In this document: one piece after another, positions 1 through 7,614 of the stretch
How positions within the stretch are numbered: the first letter of the stretch is position 1
Layout of the letters: each line of letters begins with the position of its first letter
Assembly: GCA_024640085.1 (NCBI GenBank)
Contig: JAHEFR010000071.1
Coordinates: 1-64,000 of the forward strand
DNA from: Gammaproteobacteria bacterium
GTDB taxonomy: Bacteria > Pseudomonadota > Gammaproteobacteria > Steroidobacterales > XN24
DNA length: 64,000 nt
Reading direction: 5' to 3'
Made by a program: the position numbers and the translations under genes
Notes under the pieces: generated by a model
Told to the model about the DNA's origin: nothing
The model's input: the letters and a program-made list of their open reading frames with translations, nothing else
The model's database searches: none

Positions 1-87
1 TAATAGATCCGCTTCGGATATCCCATCTGCAACACCTCCTCTCCCCTCAAGGGAGACTAGATGTTGCATCGACCGGTTGAAACCGCA
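1..87 (-). mobile_element. Partial IS30-family element (5' end of transposase and one terminal repeat)
   Basis: Only the end of this element is inside the window. Reading leftwards from position 26, the minus strand encodes a start (ATG at 24-26) followed by GYPKRIYY, the counterpart of KYPARIYY at the start of the transposase at 4263-5421. A strong ribosome binding site (AGGAGG) lies about 8 bases upstream of the ATG. Positions 63-87 match the terminal inverted repeat at 5458-5482. The protein residues differ between the two copies, so they are related but not identical. The rest of the copy lies outside the window, so its completeness is unknown. Confidence 0.8.
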
Positions 88-140
88 ACCCAAAGCGGAA
101 ATTAAAGCCGAAGGTGTCGTAAACTCGGTCTAGCGTCGGC

Positions 141-158
141 TGCTGACCCAAAGCGGAC
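141..158 (+). repeat. Short intergenic repeat unit
   Basis: This copy carries the core GACCCAAAGCGGAC, which recurs with variation in several intergenic spacers of the first 6.3 kb. Another copy abuts the IS30 end at 86-99. It lies outside any gene I can support and has no assigned function. Confidence 0.5.
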
Positions 159-248
159 GCTGGCAATTTTCGGATTACGCTGCACATTTGCCACTCTTCA
201 AGATCGTAATATTTTAAGTCAGATCTAGAGAAGGCCCCGTCCTGTCTA

Positions 249-806
249 ATGAACCTATTCGAATTCCTCTTGATTTTGTTATCGCTGATTGTCGGTCTTG
301 GGTTGGCCGAAATTCTGTCTGGCATTGCAAGGTTTCTGAAAAGCGAGGGTGTGCGTGGATTCTCATGGACGCATGGCGTGGCTACGTTAACCGTGTTTAT
401 TGCGCTTCTACAGAATTTTTGGGAGAGCTGGGGCCTTGCGCCTATTGAGACGTGGTCTTTCCCTGCAATGTTATTAATGCTCGGGTCTCCGATCTTTTTG
501 TTTCTGATTGCTCACGTAATGTTCCCGGAACGGGGAAGTAACGTCAGTCTCGATGAATACTACTTTGAACGGGCGCGCTTGATATGGGCGCTTGCCGGTC
601 TCACTGTCGTAGTTGGGACGCTATTCCGACCGCTAGCCTTTGGTATGCCTTTGTGGGTCCTCGATAATATTAGCGCCATTCCCACCCTTGCCGCTTGTGT
701 CCTCTTGAGCTGCGTCAATACGCGTATGCTGCACCGCGTGGTGGTTCCGATCATATTGATATTCGTTTTGCTCGATACACTTGCAGTTAGCTATTCGATT
801 GGATAG
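249..806 (+). CDS. Hypothetical integral membrane protein
   Basis: The 185-residue product is very hydrophobic, with about five or six predicted membrane segments: residues 4-25, 43-60, 70-90, 110-132, 140-157 and 163-180. No catalytic motif or known domain is recognised. It starts directly with a hydrophobic segment and has no cleavable signal. There is no good ribosome binding site before the ATG, so the start is only the most upstream one. It stands alone between IS30 and repeat debris and the DUF4386-like gene, and its AT-richer composition fits an accessory region. Its function is unknown. Confidence 0.7.
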   Translation: MNLFEFLLILLSLIVGLGLAEILSGIARFLKSEGVRGFSWTHGVATLTVFIALLQNFWESWGLAPIETWSFPAMLLMLGSPIFLFLIAHVMFPERGSNVSLDEYYFERARLIWALAGLTVVVGTLFRPLAFGMPLWVLDNISAIPTLAACVLLSCVNTRMLHRVVVPIILIFVLLDTLAVSYSIG

Positions 807-1134
807 GGAGTCAGGGGCTTCACAGGTAAAGCCAAGGAAGGCAGTGAGTGTCTGTTTCTGGCCGGAAGCAGCCGGTCGGTCTCGACCTGAACGGATCTTA
901 TTTCTAGCCTCTCGTGGGGTCTGCAGCGACGCTAGACAGACAATCACCGATCCGGCTTTTGGAAGACCTGGTCCTCACGATCTTTGCCTTGGCGAATACT
1001 GGATCATGTATGCGGTAGCATGGGATGGGCCGCGAAGTTATTTGTCTGTAATCAATCTCTAATCCCCAATAGACGCTCTACAACGGCGCGGTATAGGCTG
1101 CTCCCTTAATCAAGCAAGCATTGAGGTCCGCTTT
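807..1134. other. Intergenic stretch without a supported gene
   Basis: This stretch holds one copy of the short intergenic repeat at 855-880. A reading frame of about 90 codons crosses that repeat and is most likely a translation of the repeat. No tRNA or clear terminator was seen. Confidence 0.5.
855..880 (+). repeat. Short intergenic repeat unit
   Basis: The TTCTGGCCGGAAGCAGCCGG core is a diverged member of the family also seen at 1874-1902, 1951-1972 and 6195-6239. Confidence 0.45.
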
Positions 1135-1791
1135 ATGTCTGGTTTACGCGTGCCCTCGGGCCTTTCGGCGATCCTACTCGGGCTCATCTATATCGCCGCC
1201 TTCGTTTATTTCGGTGCCTTTTTCTCTTATCCGGTAAGCGGAACCCCCGAAGAGAAAATGCGCTTTCTCTCCGATCACCAGTTGCAGGTATCGGTCGTCT
1301 ATTTTTCTATTTATGTGCTGTTCGGGGTTTTTCTGGCGATCGTGGTTGTCGGCGTGCACGAGACACTGAAGAAGGCCAGCCCGCCCATGGCTGCCCTTGC
1401 TTCGATCTTTGGCGTGGTCTGGGTCGGCCTGGTTATTGCGAGTGGGATGATCTTTAACATCGGCTTGGATCAGTCGATTCGCCTGCTTGATGAGAGCCTC
1501 GACACTGCCTTCTCCTTGTGGAGAACTGTTTCGGTAGTCGCCGACAGCCTCGGAGGTGGCAACGAGATAGTGGGCGGCGTGTGGGTCCTGTTGGTAAGTC
1601 TTGTAGCGCTGAAAGCCCTAGTTCTATCGCGGATGCTTAACTACCTCGGATGTCTCGTTGGGATTGCGGGCATAGCTACCATTTACCCTGACGAAGTGTT
1701 TACTGAGGTTTTTGGACTGTCACAAATAATCTGGTTCATTTGGCTCGGCCTGGTGCTTCTGCGCTCGGATTCCGAGTTTGATCCTGGATAG
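1135..1791 (+). CDS. DUF4386-like multi-pass membrane protein
   Basis: The product is 218 residues with about six or seven membrane segments spread over the whole length. The layout, an N-terminal hydrophobic helix, a loop with FLSDHQLQ and evenly spaced helices to the C-terminus, resembles the DUF4386 family of uncharacterised inner-membrane proteins. That assignment is from overall character, not a diagnostic motif. A GAGG sequence about 8 bases upstream supports the ATG at 1135. It is flanked on both sides by spacers containing the short dispersed repeat. It may belong to the same accessory block as the membrane gene at 249-806. No function can be stated. Confidence 0.7.
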   Translation: MSGLRVPSGLSAILLGLIYIAAFVYFGAFFSYPVSGTPEEKMRFLSDHQLQVSVVYFSIYVLFGVFLAIVVVGVHETLKKASPPMAALASIFGVVWVGLVIASGMIFNIGLDQSIRLLDESLDTAFSLWRTVSVVADSLGGGNEIVGGVWVLLVSLVALKALVLSRMLNYLGCLVGIAGIATIYPDEVFTEVFGLSQIIWFIWLGLVLLRSDSEFDPG

Positions 1792-1873
1792 TCAGAGCCA
1801 TCGCGTATAGCCAACGCACGGACCATTGCCAAAGATCTTGCGGAGTATAAGCCTCTGTGGCCCCGGCTCGACT

Positions 1874-1902
1874 TCCGCTTCTGGCCGAAAGCAGCTATTC
1901 GA
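1874..1902 (+). repeat. Short intergenic repeat unit
   Basis: This copy reads CCGCTTCTGGCCGAAAGCAG followed by CTATTCGAC. It is one of two copies in the spacer between the DUF4386-like gene and the TPR gene. Confidence 0.5.
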
Positions 1903-1950
1903 CCTAGCTGCTGACCGCACCTCCCTCAGTTCCCTCTGAGAGTCCGCGTC

Positions 1951-1972
1951 CGACCCAAAGCAGCCATTTGCG
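1951..1972 (+). repeat. Short intergenic repeat unit
   Basis: The CGACCCAAAGCAGCCATTTG core matches the unit flanking the IS30 ends and that at 6220-6238. It lies about 110 bases upstream of the TPR gene, too far to be an obvious promoter part. Confidence 0.5.
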
Positions 1973-2084
1973 GAAACCCATGCGGGGATCAGACACATTT
2001 CACCCTGCAGATCAGTCAAGTCGCAATCTCATTGGCGGTCGATACAGATTGCGGTGCCACCAATCATCAACTACGTATTAGTTT

Positions 2085-4199
2085 ATGAGGCTGCTTTCGG
2101 AACTCAGGCGTCGGAACGTCCTGCGCATGGCCGTGCTGTATGTGGTCACTGCCTGGCTGATTCTGCAGGTCGCCGAAGTGCTGATAGGCATCGTTGTATT
2201 GCCGGACTGGATAGGGCCTGCGGTGCTGACGGTGCTGGCCATCGGCTTTCCCATCGCGCTCATTTTCGCCTGGATCTACGAGATCACGCCCGAGGGGCTG
2301 AAGCTGGAGTCCGAGGTCGATCGCTCCCGCTCGATCACCCACGTCACCGGCCGGCGCATGGACTTCATTGTCATCTCGGTTCTGGCGGCGGCGGTAGTCG
2401 TGTTCGCCGTGGACAAATGGTGGGTCGGTGGCCCGCCGGAGAAGTCCATCGCGGTACTGGCCTTCGAGAACATGAGTGGCGACCCGGAGCAGGAATATTT
2501 CTCCGACGGCATCTCCGAGGAGGTCCTGAATCTGCTGGCGCAGCTACCTGACCTGACAGTGATCTCACGATCGTCGTCGTTTTCCTTCAAGGGCAGGAAT
2601 GTTTCCATCCCGGAGGTGGCGGAGCAGCTGAACGTCGCCCATGTGCTGGAAGGCTCGGTGCGCCGGGTGGGCGACCGGGTGCGCATCACGGTGCAGCTGA
2701 TCGAGGCGGCCTCCGACTCTCACTTGTGGGCCCAGTCCTATGATCGCGAACTTGACGACATTTTTGCCGTGCAGGACGAGATTGCGGCAGCGATCAGTGA
2801 CGCGCTCAAGCTGCGGCTCGCAGCCAGTGGGGGTGAGGGTGCATATCCGGCCGCGATCAAAGCCGCCAATAGCGACGCCTACGACGCCTACCTCAAGGGA
2901 CGCGAGTTGATCCACGACCGGACCGAGGAGGCCCTGCAGGGGGCGATCAGCCATCTCGAGCACTCCATCAGTCTGGACAACAGCTTTGCGCCGGCCCATG
3001 CGCAGCTGGCAATCGCAACGCTCCTCTACCACGGTTACGGTAATGAGGAGGCCAGGCGCATCGCCGCCCGTCACCTGGGCCGCGCCGAGGAGCTCGAGCC
3101 CGACCTGGCCGAGGCCCACGCGGGCCGGGCTTTGTTCACACTACACGACGCCCCGGAGTCCGCCGTTACCCATGCACGGAGGGCGTTGGCGGTGAATCCC
3201 AACTACATCGATGCCATGCACTGGCTGGCGATCGCGCTAAATGCTGTCGGCCGCAATGAGGAGTCGGATGCGGTTTACGAGCAGGAGCTGGTGACCGATC
3301 CGTTGTCGATTGTCGCTCGCAGGACATACGCCGTGCGGCTGATGTCACGCGGACGGGTCAGGGCGGCCCATGACGTCGCCGATCGAATGATGACGCAGAG
3401 TCCGTCGGCGGGTTACAGCTTGCACGCCCGGATTGCCTTCTTCGGGGAGGGCAATCTCGCGGACAGCGTGTCGTGGGGGTTGAGAGCGTCCCGCAACGAC
3501 TTCTTTGCCTGGAACGCCCTCCTGTGCGTCGGCGAGTACGATGAGGCGAGGCGCATCGCCAGATACGGCTACTGGATAGATGTCGCGCAGGCGCGGTGGA
3601 GCGACGCCGTGGAGGCGTCGCAAGAACTCCTGCGGCAGTATCCGAACAGCGCGCAGGGCAACTCAGAAGCGGCCGAAGTGCTGTACCGGGCGGGCCGCAT
3701 CGACGAGGCATTGGCCCTGTACGAACGTGCCCTCGACCTTTCCCCCGAAGGCGGGCCCATCCTCGCCTGGGGACCCTACTACATGGTGCAACTGGCCGTG
3801 GCTCGCCGGAAAGCCGGCGACGAGGAGGGTGCACAGGCAGCCGCAGGAATGATCAGAGGGCTCGTGGCGGAGCACGCCGCTGCGGAAAGCGACCAGGAAC
3901 ACGACGTCGGTGCGGCCATGCTCGCTGCGTTCGACCATGATTCGGCCGGCGCGATCGAGGCGTTGAGATCCGCCTTGCAGCACGGGCTGCGCTCGTGGCT
4001 GGTTCTTGACGATCCTGTTTTCGAAGATCTACGCGACGAGCCAGGATTTGTCGTCCTGCGACAGGAGCTGGATGCAATACTCGCCGAGGAGCATGACAAG
4101 GTGCTGGAGCTGATCTGCTTCAACAACCCGGTACCTATTGACTGGCAGCCTATGCCGGAGACCTGTGACGGGGTGGGGAGCAGCGAAAACTCTGAGTAA
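2085..4199 (+). CDS. TolB-like/FlgO-type domain protein with TPR repeats, membrane anchored
   Basis: The 704-residue product begins with a basic stretch (LRRRN) and two membrane helices near residues 14-33 and 42-64. A third helix lies around 88-106. Residues about 117-235 form the TolB/FlgO-like domain, with KSIAVLAFENMS, YFSDGISEEVLNLL, VLEGSVRR and RITVQLIEA, as found in adenylate-cyclase-like and TPR proteins. The rest is tetratricopeptide repeats, including PNYIDAMHWLAIALNAVGRN. Such proteins are widespread in some gammaproteobacteria but poorly characterised. They are thought to act in signalling or protein scaffolding at the inner membrane. It is a paralogue of the gene at 11143-12966 on the opposite strand. 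The start lacks a clear ribosome binding site. It stands alone, followed directly by the IS30 element. Confidence 0.85.
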   Translation: MRLLSELRRRNVLRMAVLYVVTAWLILQVAEVLIGIVVLPDWIGPAVLTVLAIGFPIALIFAWIYEITPEGLKLESEVDRSRSITHVTGRRMDFIVISVLAAAVVVFAVDKWWVGGPPEKSIAVLAFENMSGDPEQEYFSDGISEEVLNLLAQLPDLTVISRSSSFSFKGRNVSIPEVAEQLNVAHVLEGSVRRVGDRVRITVQLIEAASDSHLWAQSYDRELDDIFAVQDEIAAAISDALKLRLAASGGEGAYPAAIKAANSDAYDAYLKGRELIHDRTEEALQGAISHLEHSISLDNSFAPAHAQLAIATLLYHGYGNEEARRIAARHLGRAEELEPDLAEAHAGRALFTLHDAPESAVTHARRALAVNPNYIDAMHWLAIALNAVGRNEESDAVYEQELVTDPLSIVARRTYAVRLMSRGRVRAAHDVADRMMTQSPSAGYSLHARIAFFGEGNLADSVSWGLRASRNDFFAWNALLCVGEYDEARRIARYGYWIDVAQARWSDAVEASQELLRQYPNSAQGNSEAAEVLYRAGRIDEALALYERALDLSPEGGPILAWGPYYMVQLAVARRKAGDEEGAQAAAGMIRGLVAEHAAAESDQEHDVGAAMLAAFDHDSAGAIEALRSALQHGLRSWLVLDDPVFEDLRDEPGFVVLRQELDAILAEEHDKVLELICFNNPVPIDWQPMPETCDGVGSSENSE

Positions 4200-4255
4200 A
4201 CGGACTCCGAACATTGTTGTGGAACTAGCGCGTAGCCCGAATGTCCGCTCCTGGC

Positions 4256-4280
4256 TGCGGTTTCAACCGATCGATGCAAC
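4256..4280 (+). repeat. IS30 left terminal inverted repeat
   Basis: TGCGGTTTCAACC followed by GATCGATGCAAC pairs with 5458-5482 read in reverse complement, with one clear mismatch (GATCG against GGTCG). It lies just beyond the transposase stop. Confidence 0.8.
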
Positions 4281-5421
4281 ACATTGGCCAAATCGTTCGG
4301 CCGGCGTTTCGAAGTCTAGCGTTTCTCGTGGCCTCTCGTTGAGTCGTCGGGCAACTGCGTTCAGCCGGTTCTGATGAACCTCGGACAGGTCCATGCCTTT
4401 GGGAAAGTACTGCCGCAGCAAGCCGTTGGTATTTTCGTTAGCGCCCCGCTGCCACGGCTGCTGAGGATCACAGAAGTAGACCTTGACGTTGGTGGCCAGG
4501 CTGAACCGTTTGTGATCGGCCATCTCCTTGCCCCGATCCCAGGTCAGTGACTTGTAGAGTTCTCGGGGCAACTTGTGGGCCTGCCTGATAAGCGCGTTGG
4601 TGACCGTCTCGGTGTCCTTGCTCGGCACCCTGACCAGCATGACGTAACGGGAGTGGCGTTCGACCAGGGTGGCGATCTGACTGTGGTGGCTGCCGAACAG
4701 GAGATCCCCTTCCCAGTGGCCGGGCACCGCCCGGTCTTCAACCTCGGCAGGTCGCTCGTGGATCGACACGGTATCGGTAATGCGGCCGTGGTTGTCGGTC
4801 TTCTGCGTATGGTGACGCGAGCGGCGCATCCCGCGGCTGCGCCTGAGATGCTGCAACAGCTCTTTCTTCAAGGCCCCGCGGGCCTGGATGAACAGCGTGC
4901 GATAGATGGTCTCGTGCGACACCTGGCAGGTCTCATCGTCCGGATAGGTCCGCTTCAGCCACCCCGCGATCTGCCGCGGTGACCACTCCAGCTGCAGCTT
5001 CTCGGCCACCAGCCGCGCCAGCGCGGGGTGCGCGGCCAGTTTACAGGTCTTCGGCCGGGACGCCCGCTGCCAGGTCGCCTGCCTCCGTGCTGGCCCGGTA
5101 GTGTCGCCGGCCACCGTTGCGGCGGAGCTCTCGACTCACCGTCGATGGCGAGCGACCCAGTGACACAGCAATCGACTGGATCGAGCGGCCCGCCACCACC
5201 CGACGGGAGATCTCCTCGCGTTCCGCCAGCGTCAGCGCCAGCCGTGAGCGTCGGCGTGGCGGGGGCCGGATCCCCCCAGTGCGCGCGAGGATGCCCCGTA
5301 TCGAGCTATGGCTGCGGCCAAAATGCTCGGCAATGGCGTTTAGCGACTCGCCTTTCCGCCACCGATCCCACATCAGGGCCTTGTCAGCCTCGCTGTAATA
5401 GATCCTCGCTGGATACTTCAT
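4263..5421 (-). pseudogene. IS30 transposase, split by a frameshift
   Basis: The N-terminal part (5421 to about 5085) carries the helix-turn-helix regions, including SPSTVSRELRRNGG. The C-terminal part (about 5085 to 4263) carries the catalytic core: GHWEGDLLFG (first Asp), LTWDRGKEMADH (second Asp) and NENTNGLLRQYFPKG (Glu). The two halves are in different frames and join near 5079-5086, where GAGGCAGGCGACC allows one extra base or two missing ones. On the C-terminal side the reading picks up as QATWQRASRPKTC, as in intact IS30 transposases. I chose the ATG at 5419-5421, with an upstream AGAGGA ribosome binding site. All catalytic residues remain. It may be inactive, or the shift may be a sequencing error or, less likely, a programmed frameshift. 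Confidence 0.85.
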
Positions 5422-5457
5422 CGGCAACATCCTCTTCTCTGTCGCCAGAGACTAGAT

Positions 5458-5482
5458 GTTGCATCGACCGGTTGAAACCGCA
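5458..5482 (-). repeat. IS30 right terminal inverted repeat
   Basis: This is the inverted partner of 4256-4280, and it is repeated at 63-87 in the truncated copy at the window edge. The transposase start lies about 40 bases inside it. Confidence 0.8.
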
Positions 5483-5518
5483 ACCCAGAGCGGACTTTCA
5501 TGCCAGCGAATCATGGCA

Positions 5519-6155
5519 TCAGCGGACCGTTCTATTCTGCAGTTTCTTGATAAGCTTCTTGCACGGGTGTCCGCACAGCCCGAAGCCGGTTTCCCCGACG
5601 ACCACACAATTCAGATCCTCGCTGCAGTCCCGGTCGATCTGGCATGTGCGGCTATGATTTGACCGCGAGCAGATGCCCTGCAATTCGAAAGTTTGCACAC
5701 GTGCGCCATCCACAATGTCTGCTACCGTAACGGTGTACTGTTGGACGTAGTCATGGTGAAAAGAAATCTGGCATCCAAGAGTACCCATCACCTCGTACTG
5801 GTGACCTGGCTGGGCCTGCAGCTCAAAAGCCACCCAAAAGGGGGAGCCCAATAAGTAGTCCGCTTCGAACCGGAGCCAATGGAAGCCGGGCTGCAAGGGA
5901 ATACGATTGTCGACCCCCCATCGTTCGGCATCGGACCAGGCTTGGGCGTCGACCTCCGTCACTACGAAGTGGGCACTAGCCGGGAAGATCCCCCAAGGAT
6001 CTACCAATGCGTAGGAAGCGTGCAGTACCGCACGCTCCGTAGCTGGCTCGCCGATTCTGCTGTATCGCTAAAAAATTCGGACCCGGATAGCCACAGCCCG
6101 CCGTGCAGGAACTCAGAGTCGCCAGCAACACTAATCTGGTCAGCGAATCAGGCAC
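5519..6155 (-). pseudogene. Probable lipoprotein gene broken by a frameshift
   Basis: The downstream frame (about 6060 to 5519) encodes a secreted-looking domain ending in a cysteine-rich tail (CQIDRDCSEDLNC then CGHPCKK). No good start exists in that frame: it opens with an in-frame TAG near 6075, and the first usual start is a TTG inside a natural-looking sequence. In another frame just upstream, a GTG at 6155 begins MPDSLTRLVLLATLSSC, a lipoprotein signal peptide with an LSSC lipobox. The two join if a shift occurs between about 6040 and 6080. I infer one lipoprotein gene with a frameshift or sequencing error. Its family is not recognised. The 3' end lies 36 bases from the IS30 end. Confidence 0.55.
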
Positions 6156-6194
6156 GTCATGACATCCCCAACATACTGAGAGACTAGTCAATAT

Positions 6195-6239
6195 CTGGCC
6201 GAAGAGAGGTTGAAATCGCAGCCGAAAGCAGCCATTCGG
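6195..6239 (+). repeat. Short intergenic repeat joined to an IS30-end-like sequence
   Basis: AGGTTGAAATCGCAGCC followed by GAAAGCAGCCATTCG resembles the outer IS30 inverted repeat plus its flank (GGTTGAAACCGCAACCC then AAGCGGA). It may be a relic of an IS30 end or an empty target site. Confidence 0.45.
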
Positions 6240-6395
6240 GGTTGGCGCCGATGAGCACCGGTGGCTGGGACGGGCAGCTGAAAATCTCAGAATTTGAAAT
6301 CCTGAGGGGCAGGGGAGCCAGTTTTCCAGATTTTCAGTTTTCAAGCGGCCAGGATCTCTCCTGGGAATATCGCCTGTACCTGAAGCCCAGATACG

Positions 6396-6418
6396 AAAAA
6401 GGCCGCCATCAGGCGACC
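6396..6418 (-). terminator. Rho-independent terminator downstream of the secreted protein gene
   Basis: On the minus strand it reads GGTCGCC, a TGAT loop, GGCGGCC and then TTTTT: a 7-bp stem with one G-U pair and a U tract. It lies about 130 bases after the stop at 6549. Confidence 0.65.
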
Positions 6419-6431
6419 TCTCGCAAGCCCA
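6399..6431 (-). repeat. 33-base repeat, copy 1 (terminator-like)
   Basis: It is identical to 10101-10133 except for one C/T difference, and contains the terminator stem plus an adjoining CTCTCGCAAGCCCA. Two copies 3.7 kb apart suggest a dispersed terminator-associated element. Confidence 0.6.
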
Positions 6432-6548
6432 GGACGGGCTTCGGGAATTTGGCTCCGCGCTCGGTCCTGCCGCCGCCGGCGAGACATTCGGCTCGCTGAT
6501 GGCAGGACCTGAACGACCGGAGGCGTCTTTTGGATCAATCAACTCGTA

Positions 6549-7295
6549 TCAGGGACAGGCAGGTGTTACCTCGTACCAGGTCGTGTTGGATCCAGAGGTC
6601 GTGTCGAAGCGACAAACCAGATCGGCTTTGGAGCCTTTGCCACTGAAGATCAACACGTCGACGGTATCGATGCCGTAGGTATCGGTGTCGCCGGGCGAGC
6701 CGTCTTCGGGGCATGCAAACGGATTCAGGTTAGTGCTCTGGGAAATCCGTCCGTGGCTTCTCAACTTCACAGCATCGTATCCGATCACGCCCACTTGATG
6801 GCGAAACACATTGTGCACCTCGAGCGCGCAACCGGTCGGGTCTGTGCAGACCTCGCCGCCCCCCACTGCCACGATGTACTGAGCGTTCGGGTAGCCTTCG
6901 AACAAGAACCCGCCGTTGCAGGTCGCCACGTCATCCGTGCTGGCATTGCCTGTTCCGCTGGCTACCTCGCCGCCGGTGAGGCTGACTGAGACGGTGTGGA
7001 ACTGGTCCTGCACGCAGGTGTACACAGTGTGGGTGCCGTCGGATTTCGGTTTCGCATTGAGCGTGCAGTCCCTCGGGGTATTCCCGGTGCCCAAGACGGC
7101 ACCGTTCCAACGAGCCGTGATGTCGTTAGTGGCGACGTCGCCACCTCCACCGCCGCCTCCGCCGCCACCGCCGGCGCAGGCCGGCTTGTCGGCATATTTA
7201 GGGTCCGTGCAATCGGGTGCCGCAAGGCTGGCGCTACTGACGCACAAAAACAGCAGGCCGGCCCAAGTGCAGCCAGTGGTAATGACCTGATGCAT
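6549..7295 (-). CDS. Secreted hypothetical protein with a polyglycine linker
   Basis: From the ATG at 7293-7295 the product is 248 residues. An upstream AGGGGGAAG ribosome binding site supports this start over one 31 codons further up. The first 26 or so residues form a signal peptide ending SSASLAA. The mature protein opens with a short cysteine-containing segment (PDCTDPKYADKPACA). A run of 11 glycines encoded by mixed GGN codons at about 7139-7171 follows, and then a roughly 180-residue domain with several cysteines likely to form disulfides. No known family is recognised. A terminator lies downstream. The divergent gene is a CadC-like TPR regulator, but nothing in the sequence shows that it controls this gene. 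Confidence 0.75.
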   Translation of the reverse strand: MHQVITTGCTWAGLLFLCVSSASLAAPDCTDPKYADKPACAGGGGGGGGGGGDVATNDITARWNGAVLGTGNTPRDCTLNAKPKSDGTHTVYTCVQDQFHTVSVSLTGGEVASGTGNASTDDVATCNGGFLFEGYPNAQYIVAVGGGEVCTDPTGCALEVHNVFRHQVGVIGYDAVKLRSHGRISQSTNLNPFACPEDGSPGDTDTYGIDTVDVLIFSGKGSKADLVCRFDTTSGSNTTWYEVTPACP

Positions 7296-7614
7296 GACAA
7301 CTTCCCCCTCCGCCCGGTCACATCGGACGGGATGCGTTTGATGAATGACCGCTGGGACACAAAGGTCCCCTGCCCAGAGGTCCGTCAAGCATGTATAGCG
7401 CAGGACCTGACGCCGAGTCCTGAAGAAAACCTAAAGTCGGCCTGAATTTTCCTCAGAAACACTAGTTGTTGGGCCCGTCAGAGGCTTGTGTTGAGAATCG
7501 GACGGCCGTGACCCCCGTTAACTTGGCCGCGCAATCCGTCGGCTCCCGTGGCCTGAATCTGGTGATCACATCAATCACGGCGTATGGTGAATCGGGGGAG
7601 GTCACCCGATCGTA
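7296..7614. other. Divergent promoter region
   Basis: This 319-base gap separates the secreted-protein gene from the CadC-like regulator, so it should hold both promoters. A small palindrome, ATCGGG (7591-7596) and CCCGAT (7605-7610), encloses the GGAGG that may be the ribosome binding site of the regulator. I could not place -10 and -35 boxes with confidence. Confidence 0.45.

Larger units (their letters stand above)
4256..5482 (-). mobile_element. IS30-family insertion sequence, about 1.23 kb
   Basis: The element is bounded by inverted repeats at 4256-4280 and 5458-5482 that match at all but one or two positions. It contains a single transposase region in two frames. Size, terminal repeats and transposase type are all those of IS30. 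The right flank (CAACCCAGAGCGGA) resembles the sequence next to the partial copy at the window start, and the left flank also carries it inverted. The element therefore either ends in these bases or prefers this repeat as a target. The exact ends cannot be fixed without an empty site. Confidence 0.85.
6156..6548. other. Intergenic stretch with repeat and terminator
   Basis: It holds the dispersed repeat at 6195-6239, a minus-strand terminator at 6396-6418 within a 33-base repeat shared with 10101-10133, and no supported gene. Confidence 0.5.

Noticed and set aside
781-1062. A 93-codon frame downstream of the first membrane gene
   Set aside because: It overlaps the end of that gene and covers a dispersed repeat; no similarity or ribosome binding site supports it.
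1-5482. Composite transposon made of the two IS30 copies
   Set aside because: Both ends are IS30-like and in the same orientation, but one copy is cut by the window and the sequences differ, so no active unit can be claimed.
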